NCBI GenBank assembly: GCA_018350325.1
Contig: JAEVLN010000008.1
Location: 1,240,001 to 1,304,000, forward strand
From: Globodera rostochiensis
Taxonomy: Eukaryota; Nematoda; Chromadorea; Rhabditida; Heteroderidae
Direction: 5' to 3'
Length of the DNA: 64,000 bases
Every line of letters starts with the position of its first letter. The first letter of the stretch is position 1. The position numbers and the translations under genes were made by a program. Positions 46,185 to 62,074 of the stretch are shown here, in pieces. The notes beneath the pieces are model-generated. The model was not told the DNA's origin. It saw only the letters and a program-made list of their open reading frames with translations, and ran no database searches.

Positions 46185-48582
46185 TTATGGACCTGAAAGG
46201 GCGTGTGGTTTATTTATTAGTCGACACACAAAGCAATGGAATGACCGAAATTCGATGCAGAAACTGAAGCTGTATTTGTCGCCCATGCCGACTTTTGCAA
46301 TGGCCGAGGCACAGCCATTCCGAACAGTGACAGACTCTTCCAAAAGCTTCGTCCAATTCTGTCCAACTGCACGTGCAATGGTCTCCCGCAATGCCTTTTC
46401 CAGCTTTATTTCGGTCAAATTAAGAATAATTTATTGTCTTAACCACCAAACCATTGCGTTGTCCGTCTCCTTGCCACAATGGTAATCAACCGCCAATCGA
46501 ACACATCCATCGATGCGGAGGTCGCCGCATTTTTGTTTTCGCAGCCATTCCACAAAGAAAAGCGCGACATTTGAACAAACGGAAGCTGAATTAGGGACCA
46601 AATCAGATTCGGCCTCCCATTCGGGAAAGTCATCAGCTGAGTAACGGTCCTGGTTGGGCTGAAAAAAACAATATTTTTTTAGACATTTTCATAAATTTAC
46701 ATTGAATTCGAGGGTCCTCAATTCGATGCTAAGCGATTGGACATTTGGCAAAGTGTTCCGAATGCGTTCAATTTGAGCGAGCAAAATTTGAGCGGATTTG
46801 GTATCAAAATCATAAGTCGAGGACAGTCCAAACTTTGTTATTTTGGGACGAATGTTGTCTCGCTGGAAAGCTCTTCAAAAAAATCCATAAATTTAGCAAA
46901 AGGTAATAATCTCGGACCAATTTTCAGCTAAAAATGAATAGCCCGTTTCTCTTGAACATCGAAGACAAATTTGATTGTGTTGACTTTCCATAAACGAATT
47001 TTCCTCCTAATTCCGACTTAAATCTCTTTTCCAATCAATGCTTAAATATAATCTCTCCAATAAATGCAAATCAACCGTTTAACGGAACGGAGCACTTCCC
47101 TACAGCGATTAATGCTAACGTTCATCAAGATGCCTCCGTCTTCGGGCAGCAAAAGTTCTTTTGGGCAACACTTCTTATCCATGTAAAACGCAAAGAAATC
47201 CGCCTCCTGAAACGCGCCTTTAGGCGATGATAAAACAAAACACCAAAACTCCTAATGAATTCAAAAGTTATGGCCATTCTTTAAAATCCTTTTTCTCCTG
47301 AAGGCCTTTCGGAAGGAATATTGGCGGCCCCCGTCGAGTGGGGGGGGGGTTGCTCCCAAACATTTTTCATATATACAATCTGTCGCTCCAAGGCCACGCC
47401 ACCTTAGGTCCAGATATATCTGACACGAATTGTAGTGAATTGGGAACAAAACGTACCCCCCCCGTCTGCCTCCCGCGACTTACAAACTAACCCTGGCCAA
47501 ATGTAATAACTCACTCTCTCCATTGACCCGGTTCTTAATGTAGCAGAATTAATTGCAACAATTCCGTTGCGAATTTCGGGAAGCAAAGAGAACGGATAGA
47601 CTAAATGGTGCACAGAACGTAACGTTCCGGCGTTCCTTTCGATCAGCTTGTCCAGTTTTTTGCTTTCTCCAATGCGCAAAAATGAATCGAATTCGTATGG
47701 GATATTAATGACGATCAGATCTGAAAAAACCGATAAAAATTAGAAACAGGTGGAACAACAGAGGCAACCTTTTAACATCATAAATATGGTGAACAATTTC
47801 TCAACGTCGACCCCTTTCAGGCTGATCAAATGCAGCACATCGAAAAACTTCCCCCTGCTCTCCATCAAAAGTTGCACTAAATGTTTCAGGTACACATAAC
47901 CAGTCATGTTACGAAAGTCAATGCAGACGAACTTCTAAACAAAACATTACAATAAATGGATTCAGGATTAATGGGCCCGTAACGCGCCCAGGAATTCGGG
48001 AGGGGGGAGGGGGCTATGCACTAAAAACCCGATTCTTAGGGGTGCATTTTTCCGTTTTCTTGCATTTTTCTTAAAAAGCTTGCCGATTTTTAGATTTTTC
48101 AAAATGCAATTTTTTGGGGAATTCTATTCTCGAGGGGGGGGGGGGAGTCGGTGCCGGGGATTTCGTAGCGTTCCTAAAACCCAGAAACGCATTTTCTTCA
48201 CGTTTTAAAATTTAAAGACCAAAACTGAGGGGGGGGGGGGGGGGGAGGGGTAAACCAACATTGCCCTGAATTTTAAATGGTCCTGAGAGTTTCTATAAAA
48301 AAAAAGGACCCTATTATCAGTGGGAGAGGAAATACGCGCTCGGCGATCGTTCAGCGTGAAGACCGTCATTTTGCTAAGCACTGAGACGAGGGAACTTCTC
48401 ACAGTCGGACTTGCCACCTTAAAAAACAAACAAATTGAAATAAATGGGGAAAAACTCACAAAAAGATTGAGAAACCCATCATTAATATAACAGCCGCACA
48501 CTCCCGTAAATATTTGTTCGCCGACCAAAATTTGCAGATCTCTGTTTAGAATTGGTTGGAGGCTGCCCTCAACGGGTTCCAT
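46185..48582 (-). CDS. Unrecognised multi-exon protein
   Basis: Starts MEPVEGSLQPILNRDLQILV at 48582 and ends CRLINKPHALSGP stop at 46185. I recognise no domain with confidence. Visible pieces are VASPTVRSSLVSVLSKMTVF, a Leu-rich MTGYVYLKHLVQLLMESRG region, ESKKLDKLIERNAGTLRSV, FFVEWLRKQKCGDLRIDGC and GQNWTKLLEESVTVRNGCA. Regular short hydrophobic spacing and no signal peptide or membrane helix suggest a soluble helical or Leu-rich-like protein, such as the large F-box or BTB-associated families of nematodes, but no F-box is clear. Exon joins used: 48465 donor GTGAGT; GTTTGG...AAATAAAG/CTG near 46400. An intron around 47960-48290 contains a dispersed repeat. Confidence 0.6.
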
Positions 48583-48787
48583 GAGTATCTTTTTGCAAAA
48601 AAATTCAAAGAAATTTAAAAATCCTCGTCATGGTGGGTGGAAAACACCCCGAACATTAACCGATTAAACGAATTAATTCATTGACATACAATGTATCGAG
48701 TAGGGTCGCACGGATCTACCGGGACGGGATTTACTGGCATTTTCAGGTCCCAGTTTTTGGAAAGAATTTGTTACCATGGGGGGAACA

Positions 48788-48880
48788 GGACGTTTGGGCC
48801 CGCCGTTTGGGCCCCGACGTTTGGGCCCTGCCGTTTGGGCCCCGCCGTTTGGGCCCCAGGGGACGTTTGGGCCCCAAGGA
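48788..48880. repeat. Minisatellite of CGTTTGGGCCCC units
   Basis: Six to seven copies of a 12-17 bp unit, (C/A)CGTTTGGGCCC(C), interspersed with GCCG or AGGGGA spacers. GGGCCC makes each unit partly self-complementary. It is immediately followed by a hairpin element, an arrangement like the repeat-terminated foldback elements elsewhere in the window, but with only one array present. Confidence 0.85.
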
Positions 48881-48886
48881 AACGAT

Positions 48887-48986
48887 ATCAGGGCTGCGTC
48901 GAAATAAAAATTTTCGAAATCAAATTTTTTTATTTCGGTTTTCGAAATCGAAACAAAATAAACACAAGGTTCGACGCAACCCTGAT
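48887..48986. repeat. 100-bp hairpin element
   Basis: ATCAGGGCTGCGTCGAA (48887) pairs with TTCGACGCAACCCTGAT (48970-48986), one mismatch. The interior is AT-rich with TTTTCGAAATC repeated in both orientations, so most of the 100 bp can fold. Confidence 0.75.
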
Positions 48987-49085
48987 GCATACATATACAT
49001 AAGTAAAAATACATCATCGTTTACACATCCTATTTTTTTACATCAATTATCTACTATTTTTTGCCTAAGCTCTCAGGCTAGCTAG

Positions 49086-49137
49086 GCCTAAGCCTAAGCC
49101 TAACGAACCCTAAGCTCAGGGTGGCTTAGGCCTAAGC
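49086..49137. repeat. Interstitial telomere-like repeats, including head-to-head
   Basis: Three perfect GCCTAA units at 49086-49103 (complement TTAGGC, the nematode telomere repeat). At 49124-49137 GCTTAGGCCTAAGC joins TTAGGC to GCCTAA head to head. Further partial units (CCTAAGCTC, CCCCTAAGCC) surround them. Confidence 0.75.
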
Positions 49138-50445
49138 CTAACAAACCCCTAAGCCTTGTGATTTTCAGAATTTTTGCGAGGAATTTCATTTTTTAAAAGA
49201 AAGATATTTTACACAAATTTATACTAAAAGGGTCCCCCCATGATTTTGTCAACTTTGAGAAGCTGCACCTCCTCAGCTCATGTTGTTACCGGAGCAAAAA
49301 CATGACCTTCATAAAAGAAACCGGTTTGCTAGCATTAGTCAGTTTTTAGATAAATACTAATTTGATAATTTATATTGGCACATAAACTTTTTTCCGGTAC
49401 TGTAGAATGCCTCAAACCGCAGACAGTAATTTTTCTCCGAACTTATCGTATCGTGCCGAACACGAATGTGTCGAGAATGAGTTTTATTTTTTTAATCGGT
49501 TAATGCGAGGGATATTGGCCAGGAATGAATAAATTGAGATAGTGACGATGCGGATGGCAGATGGTTAAATAAATGCTTAAAAGAAATGACATACAAATAG
49601 GGCAAGAAAAAGCCAATTAGATTGGATAAATTAAATGGATTTTGGTAAAAGAGCGGCTGCTTCCCCCCCCCTTTTTTTTCGAAAAAAATAGTTCTTAAAA
49701 GTCATTCAAAACGTGTTTCTAGGAGTTTTTAGGGTTGAGGGGTCCGAATATGTAGACCTCCATTTTAACCATGTTCGAACCCCAAAGCACAATTTTGGTA
49801 TTATTTGACTAAAAACCGGCGCTAAAATGTCCGGTTTCGACATTTATGAGATTGAATTTTTGAAATTTTAGGGATTCATTTTCGGTCGATCGAAAAAGCG
49901 GCAAGATTCGGACTCCTCTCTCCTAAAAACCCCCTTTTGTATTTTTCGAAAAAAGGGAGGGCTACCAGCAAGTTTCACTGTCTTTTTCGTGGATTTTAAT
50001 GTGGGCATAAATACATAAGACAATTTTTCTTTTCGCCCTTTTGCTGCCATTTTCGTCTTTTTATTCAGCCACAGACGTCACTTGATTCGACGGATGTGTG
50101 ACGGAGTAACGTCTGGAGGGCCGGTCGGCTTCTTCCATACTGCTAAAAAAGCTTTTTTTTAGTTACTTAATTAGGTACAGAATTGTTTATGCCGACCTGC
50201 TCAGTGTTCTTTGCCTTTCCATACCAGGAATTGCTACGCCGGAAAGAACGCCACATCCCTTGCAAAGCAAAATCAGCGAACGAGCCAAATTTCCGGGCTA
50301 AATACATAAAAAATAGGTCCATGTGCCCCGCGCCGCTACCCGAAAATTTTGTTATTTTTAATGGAAAAATGGTTCGCAGTTTTTCAAAAAGTATTTAAAC
50401 ATCGAATTTGGAACCCCACCAAAAACCAAGACTAGCCCCTGGCCA

Positions 50446-51805
50446 TCAATAATATAAAATGAGAAGTTGAGGCACCGCTTCGACCATCACATCGCCGACC
50501 CCATCAACGACCAACAACGTCGTCTTCTTTTTGTTCATATTCTTATGAGTGTTGTATACCGTCTGAATGATGGATTAATGAGAAAATTTATTATTCAAAA
50601 CAAATTGGTTGCCTGAATGTGAGGTGCCCTGGACCCAGTGACCAACAAAGCTACAAATTTAATCAACAAATCAAAAATAATTGAGTTAGACATGGATACA
50701 ACCAACCGTCCATATTGTCCAATTTCTCGCCGATGATTCCGGAGAAATCCGTCCGTCTGCTAAAACTGTACAAGTACTTGCTCAGATTCTTCGGGTTCAT
50801 CGTCGCCTTCAGTTCTTCGATGTACTGCTGCTTCTCCTTTTTGTCACTGGATCCAAACTTGTGCATGACTAAGTAATCCCAAGCGCCTTGCGTCATCACT
50901 CCATTTTCCAGCCTCAAATTCATCAGCTGAAAAAAGTAGGTTTGATAACATTTTGAGAAGCTTTTCGAGCCCTCCCAAAAAACATTGACCAAATTTCAGC
51001 CAAAACGGCAGAAATAGTTTTGGAACTCCCAATTAGATAGTTTATATTGCCGTTGAAAGAATGCCTTGTCCTTTAAGTATTCGATGACACCGGCGGTGGT
51101 GGAAGTGCAATGGACCAAAACAATGCCCATTATGCGATTAGGCCACACGAGCGCAAAACGGCAGATTATGTTGGCACCGGCACCCTCGCCGAATGCAATG
51201 CAAGTGCGCACATCAACCTAAAGTCGATAATTTGAGAAAATGGCAATTCTCGTAACGATTTACCGCGTCAAGCACACAAACAAGGTCTTCGCCGAGTAGT
51301 GAAAGTGTTGGAAATTCCCCAACAAAGTCTGCTGCATTATCCTGAAAAAGGCAGTTACTATATATAAAAAGACGGAAAACGCGTTTTAACATGCTTTTTC
51401 CTACTCACTTCTTGACCGGGCATACAAACGTGCAGGAAAATAGCCTTTTCCTTTACTCCGGCCATTGTGTGATGGCCAACGAAGTGGACGAACGATTTGT
51501 GGTTGGTGCCAACATCATGTACAGTAAGAATGACCTTTTACTGAGAGAATTTATGACAGAATCCTCAAAACTCACCGTTTTGACATGACGTTCTTCCAAA
51601 TCCCCTTGCACGTACACATTGAAGCTGGAGAACTTGCCCTTGGGAGTGTTGTTTAATAAAGACAGTCAGCTTGGATCAGTCTAATGCGCCCTCTTCACAG
51701 AGACCGATCACCAATTCAACCACTCACCTTCACTTGGATGACCTATCAAAAAAGTCCAAATAAGGCAGACATTAAGTGCTTTACCTGCACTCCTTCGTCT
51801 GTCAT
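50446..51805 (-). CDS. NDRG family (N-myc downstream-regulated) protein
   Basis: Starts MTDEGVQ at 51805. Segments in order: KGKFSSFNVYVQGDLEERHV, VHDVGTNHKSFVHFVGHHTM, ADFVGEFPTLSLLGEDLV, TCIAFGEGAGANIICRFALV with WPNRIMGIVLVHC, then helical MNPKNLSKYLYSFSRRTDFS, ALLVTGSRAPHIQATNLF and KTTLLVVDGVGDVMVEAVPQ. This is the alpha/beta-hydrolase fold of NDRGs. The nucleophile elbow reads GEGAGAN rather than G-x-S-x-G, as is normal for these non-hydrolytic proteins. Roles in stress response and trafficking are known for the family. Introns are short. No neighbour suggests an operon. Confidence 0.92.
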
Positions 51806-52998
51806 TTTCAATTTGCAATTAATTCAATGATTGTTGTTATCGAAATTTCACTGCAGTAGATTGATGTAACTCGGGCAAGATGCAAGATTTGAACTCGGAC
51901 GAATTGTTGCAAAAATTTTTTATTTATTTATCATGCAAATGAATGAGACAGCGCCTTTGGTGCTGAATGAGGGGGGGGGGGGGAGTATCGCTGGAGGGGA
52001 AGCAATGCCGGGAGGAGGGATTGGGTGATAAGACACACAGAGTGTTGAGCAAAGTGGGGGAGGAGATGAATGAAGGTGATTGGATGAAAGGGAGAGCCCA
52101 AACCATGGACTGCACGAATGATTGATGTAAAAAATAATTGAACGGGAAAAGATCGTAAATATATAAGAAATGGGGAGGGAGGAGTTCAGAGTATGATAAA
52201 TTGAACTAACACGACACACTCAAAATCAGCCGATTCGCATTTTCTAAAATGCAATAAACAAAGATGGGGCCGTATGGTCAATGGCGCAATTAATGCCCAA
52301 CAACTAAAAGGAAAAAAACGCCCTTCTGGCACGTTACTTGCCTTAGCAGAGAAACCGATGTTTCATACACTCACTGGCGACAAACAAACGCGAGGCGGGG
52401 ATGGGGAAAAGGAAGAGGCAAACGAAAGGAAAGTGGAAGGGAAGAGAGCAATTTGGTGGCAATGAAAGCAGCGATTGATTATTACCTACTCAAAGGAGGC
52501 AAATCCCATTTCAGATTTACATATTACTTTTTCTCATTAAGTCGTTTATCAGCAAGTCCATTCCAACAAGAATTGGGCTAATCAACTTTCATTTATAAAA
52601 CTCCTTTCGAAAGGCTCGTCCAAATTACCTCGGCAACAAAACATTTGATGGACAACTTTGCAAAGAACGGCATTCTTCTCCGTCAAATTGCCCTTCATTT
52701 TGTCTAAAATTATTGTTAAATGACCAAGACCTCATATAAAATTATTTAAAAGATAATAATTAGAAATTCCTTATTCAACTAGAAATGTGCCCCACGCCCG
52801 ATCTCCCCCCCCCCAAATGTTTTTTGAGAAAAAAACCCACAGGGGGACCCTTTTCGTTTGCAAAATTAATAATTTTTGGTTTTTAACAAATTTCTAACTT
52901 TTTTTTTGTTGCAAAAATCGCTTAAGAAAAATGAAATTAAAAAAGACACCTCTAAAAATCAACGGTTTTTTGGCCTACCCCCCCCCCCATTTGAAAGT
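51806..52998. other. Intergenic gap with one orphan exon-like piece
   Basis: A G run at 51971-51982 and a purine-rich stretch to 52190 explain the open minus-strand frames. At 52611-52706 on the minus strand, TTTTAG/ACAAAATGAAGGGCAATT is followed by codons for MKGNLTEKNAVLCKVVHQMF and a GTAATT donor. This could be an extra 3' exon of the RecQ gene or a small peptide gene; phases do not settle it. A degenerate dispersed repeat lies at 52800-52990. Confidence 0.35.
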
Positions 52999-56565
<3,567 letters not shown>

Positions 56566-57131
56566 ACGACAATCTGCCCTAAAAATTATACATTTCTGAT
56601 TTTTACAAATCCCAGAATGTATGGAGGACTTTATAGTAAATTTACAATTGTGAGAGGGAAACTGATAATGATCAGGGTTCCCAGATTTATGCTTTAGCAT
56701 CATTTTGGTGACGGGATGTTACATATTAGAACTAATAAATCACAAAAAAAGTCGGGTATATTGGAGGGGATCTGAACCTGGGTCGTAGTTTGAAAAATAG
56801 TAAATTTTGGCGTTTCGCCTTTTATGCTGCTGGAGTTGACCCACCTGTTTCGGTACACCTTAATTGGGCGCGCACGATTGGGCGCCAACAACCAAACCAG
56901 ACATTCTTGGTATCATTCGAAAATGCAATGAGTTTAAGCTTACAAAGGCAAAAGCTAAGCCTGCTACTGTCATATTTGCGTAGGGCAGGTTAAAAACAGT
57001 CTCTGATTTAAGATTATCATTGAAATGGAGACCCATTTTATAATGTCGCAGTTACCCCTATCCTCGAATTTTTTTATTTAACGTAAAACTGCATCGGCAC
57101 GATTGCGCATAATAAGGCATGGATCAGATAA
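56566..57131. other. Divergent upstream region of RecQ and PHRF1/SCAF-like genes
   Basis: A fragment of the foldback family (TTGGTATCATTCGAAAATGC, then AAAGGCAAAAGCTAAGC) lies at 56908-56960. No exon seen. Promoter elements cannot be named. Confidence 0.4.
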
Positions 57132-59003
57132 CATGAAAAAATCAAAAATCAAAGTTTCTCGATGGCAACGTTTCAATTCTTCAAGTTCCAGTTCCAATGC
57201 TAATGTTAAACCTAACGTTAACATTTTTCCTAACTCGCTTCCATCCTCCGCAGCTTTACCGAATCTGATCAGTGTAACATTGCCTTCGTTGGTCAACCCG
57301 CCCAAACATTCAGGTTATCTTCGTCATTTAGTATAGTTTGCTTGACTGAACATAAAAGCTTCTTATTATCTGATTGGTCTATTTCTTTTAATATTGGAAC
57401 CAAAATTTTTTTGTTGTTTACCGTAAAAGGCTGACAAAATTCGGACCTACCTAGAAAGATACCTATCTTCAGTTTACTCGTCGATACCAAAAGGACTGCT
57501 GTCCCCAAACCTTCAACCTCTGCTCGGCGAAGTGCCAAACATCCTCAAGAGCCCAGCAAACCAACTTTTAACCATGCCGACAACAATACCATCACTTCCT
57601 GCTTTTGATGCAAATGAGCAAAGACAACCTTTGGCGTCCGGTTTGATGGGATTCTTTTCAAGTCAACATCAGCAGAATTTTCTACCGAACCAATTATTGG
57701 CACAACAAAGCATTGATCTAGTCAACACTTTCTTGGGAAACCACCAAAAAAATGCAATTGTTACACTAAACAACGCGATTTTGAATCGACTTGCTAACCG
57801 CCAGCGAGAAGATGTACTTGTACCATCAACTGATCTGATGCCATCGCAACAGCAACCTTTGCCCGTGTCGGTTCCGCCACTCCCACCAAACACTTCCGCA
57901 ATGGAAGCGTTTATGGTTCCGCCGCCACCCCCTCCCCCCACAAAGGTTTCTTTTATCTGTTGTTTACTTTTTTATAGCCATTTGGAGGGAGGGTTGTAAG
58001 GCTATGTCCTTGGTTCTCGAGCATTTGAAAATGAAATCCTTTTGTAACTTTGACAAACCGAATGGTATCAAAATTTTGGGTAATAGTGAAAATGGTGGCT
58101 CCACATTTTTCAAACAAAAAAAGAAAATATTTTTCAAAGTCCATAAAAAGATTTTTCTAGGGGTATTCGAGGACGGAGAAAACACTAATTGTAAGGTACA
58201 ACAAAAACCAAAAAATAATCGAAACCATGTTTTTGAATGGTTTTAAGACCACAATTGATTTTTCAAAAAATTGTTCGAATTCGGGTCCGGGGTTCGAAAT
58301 TAGTCGAAGTAAATGTCAGATTCATAATCTACGCCCTCGAATACCCCTAGAATTTTTTTATGAACTTTTTTTCTGACATCATTCGGTTTTTCTCAACGAG
58401 TGGAGTTGATTGATATATGATTTCAGGAAAATTGATATTCTTCACTTTTTACGAATTATAAATATAGATTCGACAGAATTCTCCGTGTGTATTGGACTCT
58501 CCGATGGACATTGAGGACCCGGAGGAGAACGAAGCAAGCGAAAAAGAGGGGGAAAATGCTAAAGAGTGCGAGAGTAAAGACCGGAACAAAAATGTGCAGA
58601 TGGCCGATGAGTTGATGAAGCGAGCATTAAGGCCTTATTTTAAGTAAGCTGAGGATTTTCTTTAAATAAGGCGATTTGTAATTTGTTTTTGTCTAATTTG
58701 TAAGTGGGAGTGGAGTGCCTTCGCATTACGTACCCACACAAACTTTAATTTCTGATTTGAGGAGTCACAATATTTAGTTTTGCTTAGCGTATAAATTTTA
58801 TAGTTTAAGGGTATAATCCTTTCGTTATGTTTAAATCTCAAATAATTTACTTTAGAAGACGGCGAATAACAAAGGACGAATATAAAGAAATAATGAAAAA
58901 AGGAGTCGCTAAACTGAAGAAACGGCATTCATTGAGGGCTGAGAAGGTGGAGAAATTCGTGTCAAAATACGTTCAATTGATTACTGTGAGACGCAGAACC
59001 TAG
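57132..59003 (+). CDS. Protein with PHRF1/SCAF-like C-terminal domain
   Basis: Four exons in phase: MKKSKIKVSRWQRFNSSSSS from 57132 to 57311; 57465-57945 (LLGEVPNILKSPANQLL, a Gln/Pro-rich segment, AFMVPPPPPPPTK); 58470-58643 (SPMDIEDPEENEASEKEGEN to LMKRALRPYF); and 58855-59003 (RRRITKDEYKEIMKKGVAKL, KVEKFVSKYVQLI stop). The last 55 residues resemble the C terminus of PHRF1, SCAF1 and SCAF11, which in vertebrates associates with the phosphorylated RNA polymerase II tail. The ATG may not be the true start: upstream RING or PHD exons of PHRF1 are not found here, so this is either a short homologue or a gene missing 5' exons. Confidence 0.6.
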
Positions 59004-59623
59004 CGTTTCGGCCTTTGATTTTCATTTGAAGTGATAACGCAACTGTTTGTCCCCGTCCAGAAGAAACATTGGACAGTTAAAACATTATTAATCATATGAA
59101 AACTTCATCTAACCATCGCCTGTGTCGATTATAAATCTACAATAAACTCGACAAAAAATAAAGTCTCCGTTAAACAGGAAATTTGCCTCTTTACCCACCC
59201 TAACTCGCCCCTAACGTTTTGTTTCAAAAGCAAGAAGCAGTGATTCCATAGCATTTATTGTCAAAACGAGAATTGAAGGAATGAATACATACACAGCAAA
59301 AATCTTTGATTTCTATTAAAATAAGGTAAAAAAGCGAAATTGAACAATATTCCTGAGCCAGAGGTCGCGCATCCACTGACGGTAATAACGTCTATTTGAG
59401 ATAGGTGTGCCAAAGCTAGTTCGACGATGGTGATTTTATTGGAACAAAACAACGATAGGGACACTAACAAATCATTGAAGATGAAAGGGCGGGGTGGCGG
59501 ATGACTTTTTGGGGGAGACGGATTCGTTTGGATGAGATTTCTCCGATAACACGCGCAGACTGAGTTTCTTAAGAGGAGACAGAGACCCTACAATAAAAAC
59601 GGATTTGTTTTGAAATCCTTCGC
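59004..59623. other. Intergenic gap between convergent genes
   Basis: 3' flanks of the PHRF1/SCAF-like gene (AATAAAG near 59158) and of the C2H2 gene on the minus strand. I see nothing else in it. Confidence 0.4.
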
Positions 59624-62074
59624 CTATTCATCGGACGCGGCCACCAACTGAAGCTGACGCGCGCATTCGATTAGTTCCTCCCGGACCTTCGACTTGGCCA
59701 CTTCTTCCGCCACTGTGGTGATCCGGTCGACGATTTGGCGAATTCTCTCCGCTTTTCCGCGTGTGTAATTGTCGTCCAAAATATTGGCGTTACTTTTGTC
59801 TGCCGTTGCTGTTCTATGCTGCTGAATGGGAAATGTGTAAAACAGTGACAATTAGTTAATGATGCTTTTAGCCTCCGCTCCACTCACATCGCTTTCCGTC
59901 GAACGGCACTTTGTTGAATTGTTCGCTGATGGACTATTCAGCGCCGATTCCATCACCGCCGTTCCGCCCATCGCTCCGTTGCTGCTGCTTCCGCTCGTCT
60001 GAGAATCGGAGACCGCTGGCGAAGGCTGCTGAGGGTCGGAAGAAGTACAAGACGGGACAACGACAGAATTCCCGCTGGTTTCAGTGGAAGACTGGGCCAT
60101 CATAAGCCTCTGTATGCTGGGGAAGACATTGTGAGAGGCCGCCTAAAAAATGAATCGTTAGGGGCACATCCGCGCGGGCAATGTTTTCACTCGCCTGAGC
60201 CAACTCCCTCTTTTCCGCCTTCTCGCAAAACACTTCCAAATCGTCCCCATAAACCATCTCAGCCATTTCCATCGCTCGCGTGGGCACTCGCGTTTTGCGC
60301 TTGTTTCTGCGTTCCAACTCTCCCTGTGCTCCCCCATCGTTGGGTTTGCATGCTTCATCCATCGGACTGTTCTGACCGCTGCTTCTTTTGATATGAAGAA
60401 GGGAATCGATGAGCGCACACATTTTGCTGCCGTCGTTCTGAAAATTTGACACAAATGACGTTACGTACGACAAAAGAACTCTTTTTACCGATGCCGGACT
60501 GTTTGCGGATCCATTACTGCTGAATGGCGAGTGGAAAGTGCCTATACTTAGCTGCTGATTCGTTGGGATGTGCACACTCAAATCGTTTCCCGTCGTTGTG
60601 TCACCACCACCACTTTTTGTTCCCTTTTGCTGCCGCAGTTGAAGAGCAGCGGCAGAAGTTCCCTTCCCTGCCAACGCTGTCCTCGCCTTTTTAGGCGGCG
60701 GTTGGTGCTGTTGTGTCGGCATTTTGATGCCATTATTGCCCGTCGGTGGGGCATTAGCAAGTGAAGAGCAGTTTCCGACTGGAGAAGTCGAAGTTGCAGC
60801 GGCGATAAGCGCTTGAAGCATGGCCATCTGGCTGTTTGGCTGCTGATTTTGAGTGAGCAGTCCCTTAATGCTTCCGCCTGCGGGGCCATTGTTCAAATAA
60901 CTCTCAAGAGAAGTGGCGAAGAATGGGTTATTGGCCAGCCATTGCGTGAACCATTGCTGTTGAAATATGGAAGTTGCGGCGGGTTGCGATGAAGCGGGAA
61001 AAGGAGCGGACGAAGGGACGGACGACATTTGTGGAGATGCGGGCACGGAGGAATTCTCCACGCCCGAGGGCGGCACCACTCCACTGATCCAGCCGCGCTT
61101 CTCCTCCTCTCCCCCCATTCCCATGGACGTGTTCATTGTGTTCATCTCCAATTTGATTGTTGGATGATCCGATGTTATTCTACGATCGTTAGAGTGGTAC
61201 TGCTGGTGGGTGTTTGCCGCGTTTTGGGGGAATATCCCACTGCTTTCCAGAGATGGATGGCGAATGTGTGGCGGCGAGTTGTCCATCCCGACATCGATTT
61301 GCTGGTATGGACAATCCTTCTCTTCCATTTCGCTCAGTGACGGCGACGAAGATTGTCCCTGGCGGCGGTGTTCTTCCTCATCTGGATTTGAATTGTATGA
61401 TGGAGAGGACCAAGCCGACGGATGGGACGAATTGTCTTGCTGATGGCCTCCGGATGGTGAGATCTCGCCTTCTGAAGTACGACAAAAGTGGGGCCACTAA
61501 AACTAACGGAATAAACCACTCACTGTCAATGTAACTCCGCGCCAACACAGACACATCGCCCGGCATTCCGCTCTTCTGCATGCTAAAAAAACTGTTTTTG
61601 GTAAGCCTATCGATGTAAAGGGAGGGATGTGACGCCAACCTTTGCATATGAATGTGCAGGCTGGTCTTATCCGGAAAGGCCCAATTGCAGCAACGACACA
61701 TGAACATCCGTTGGATCTGATGGTAGCGGTACATATGCGATCGGAGAGTGTCACTGCCTGAACTCGTCGCATGAATGGACATCATTCAGTCGACAAAGGG
61801 GGGGGGGACTCACTGGCAATCTCCTGGTTGCATTGTGTGCAGGTGTAACTCTGAAACGCCAAAAACAGTTGAATTGTCAAAGGGAGAGAATGTTGCCTTG
61901 AAATGCGCCTGCATTCGATGGCGGCTAAGCGAAGAAGAATGGCAGAAGACTTTGCCGCAGACGTTACACGGGAATTGGCCTGCGTGCGTCGAAAGAGGCA
62001 TATTAAAAGGGCATTTATTGTTCGTTCAACGCACCTTTTAAGTCTGGCCTCTTCAAGTCCGTCCTGTAAGGCAT
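59624..62074 (-). CDS. C2H2 zinc-finger protein with N-terminal fingers
   Basis: Nine exons in phase (62035-62074, 61897-61979, 61814-61850, 61640-61757, 61524-61582, 60489-61471, 60195-60437, 59888-60142, 59624-59821) give 671 residues. Fingers: CNVCGKVFCHSSSLSRHRMQ with AH (C-x2-C-x12-H-x4-H), CTQCNQEIASSDTLRSHMYR with YH (C-x2-C-x12-H-x4-H), then CRCCNWAFPDKTSLHIHMQ without a clear second His. The remainder is low-complexity Ser/Gln/Pro, with a basic KRKTRVPTRAMEMAEMVYGD segment and a C-terminal helix (ERIRQIVDRITTVAEEVAKS). It is presumably a nuclear DNA-binding regulator. Two introns (61851-61896 and 60143-60194) begin GC. The start at 62074 is the last in-frame ATG; codons upstream (TSTQQQICVAVEAAAA) are open, so translation could begin earlier. 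Confidence 0.8.

Larger units (their letters stand above)
48583..50445. other. Gene-free 1.9 kb with several repeats
   Basis: Holds the CGTTTGGGCCCC minisatellite (48788-48880), a 100-bp hairpin (48887-48986), a telomere-like block (49086-49137) and a degenerate dispersed repeat around 49690-49930. No exon supported. Confidence 0.5.
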
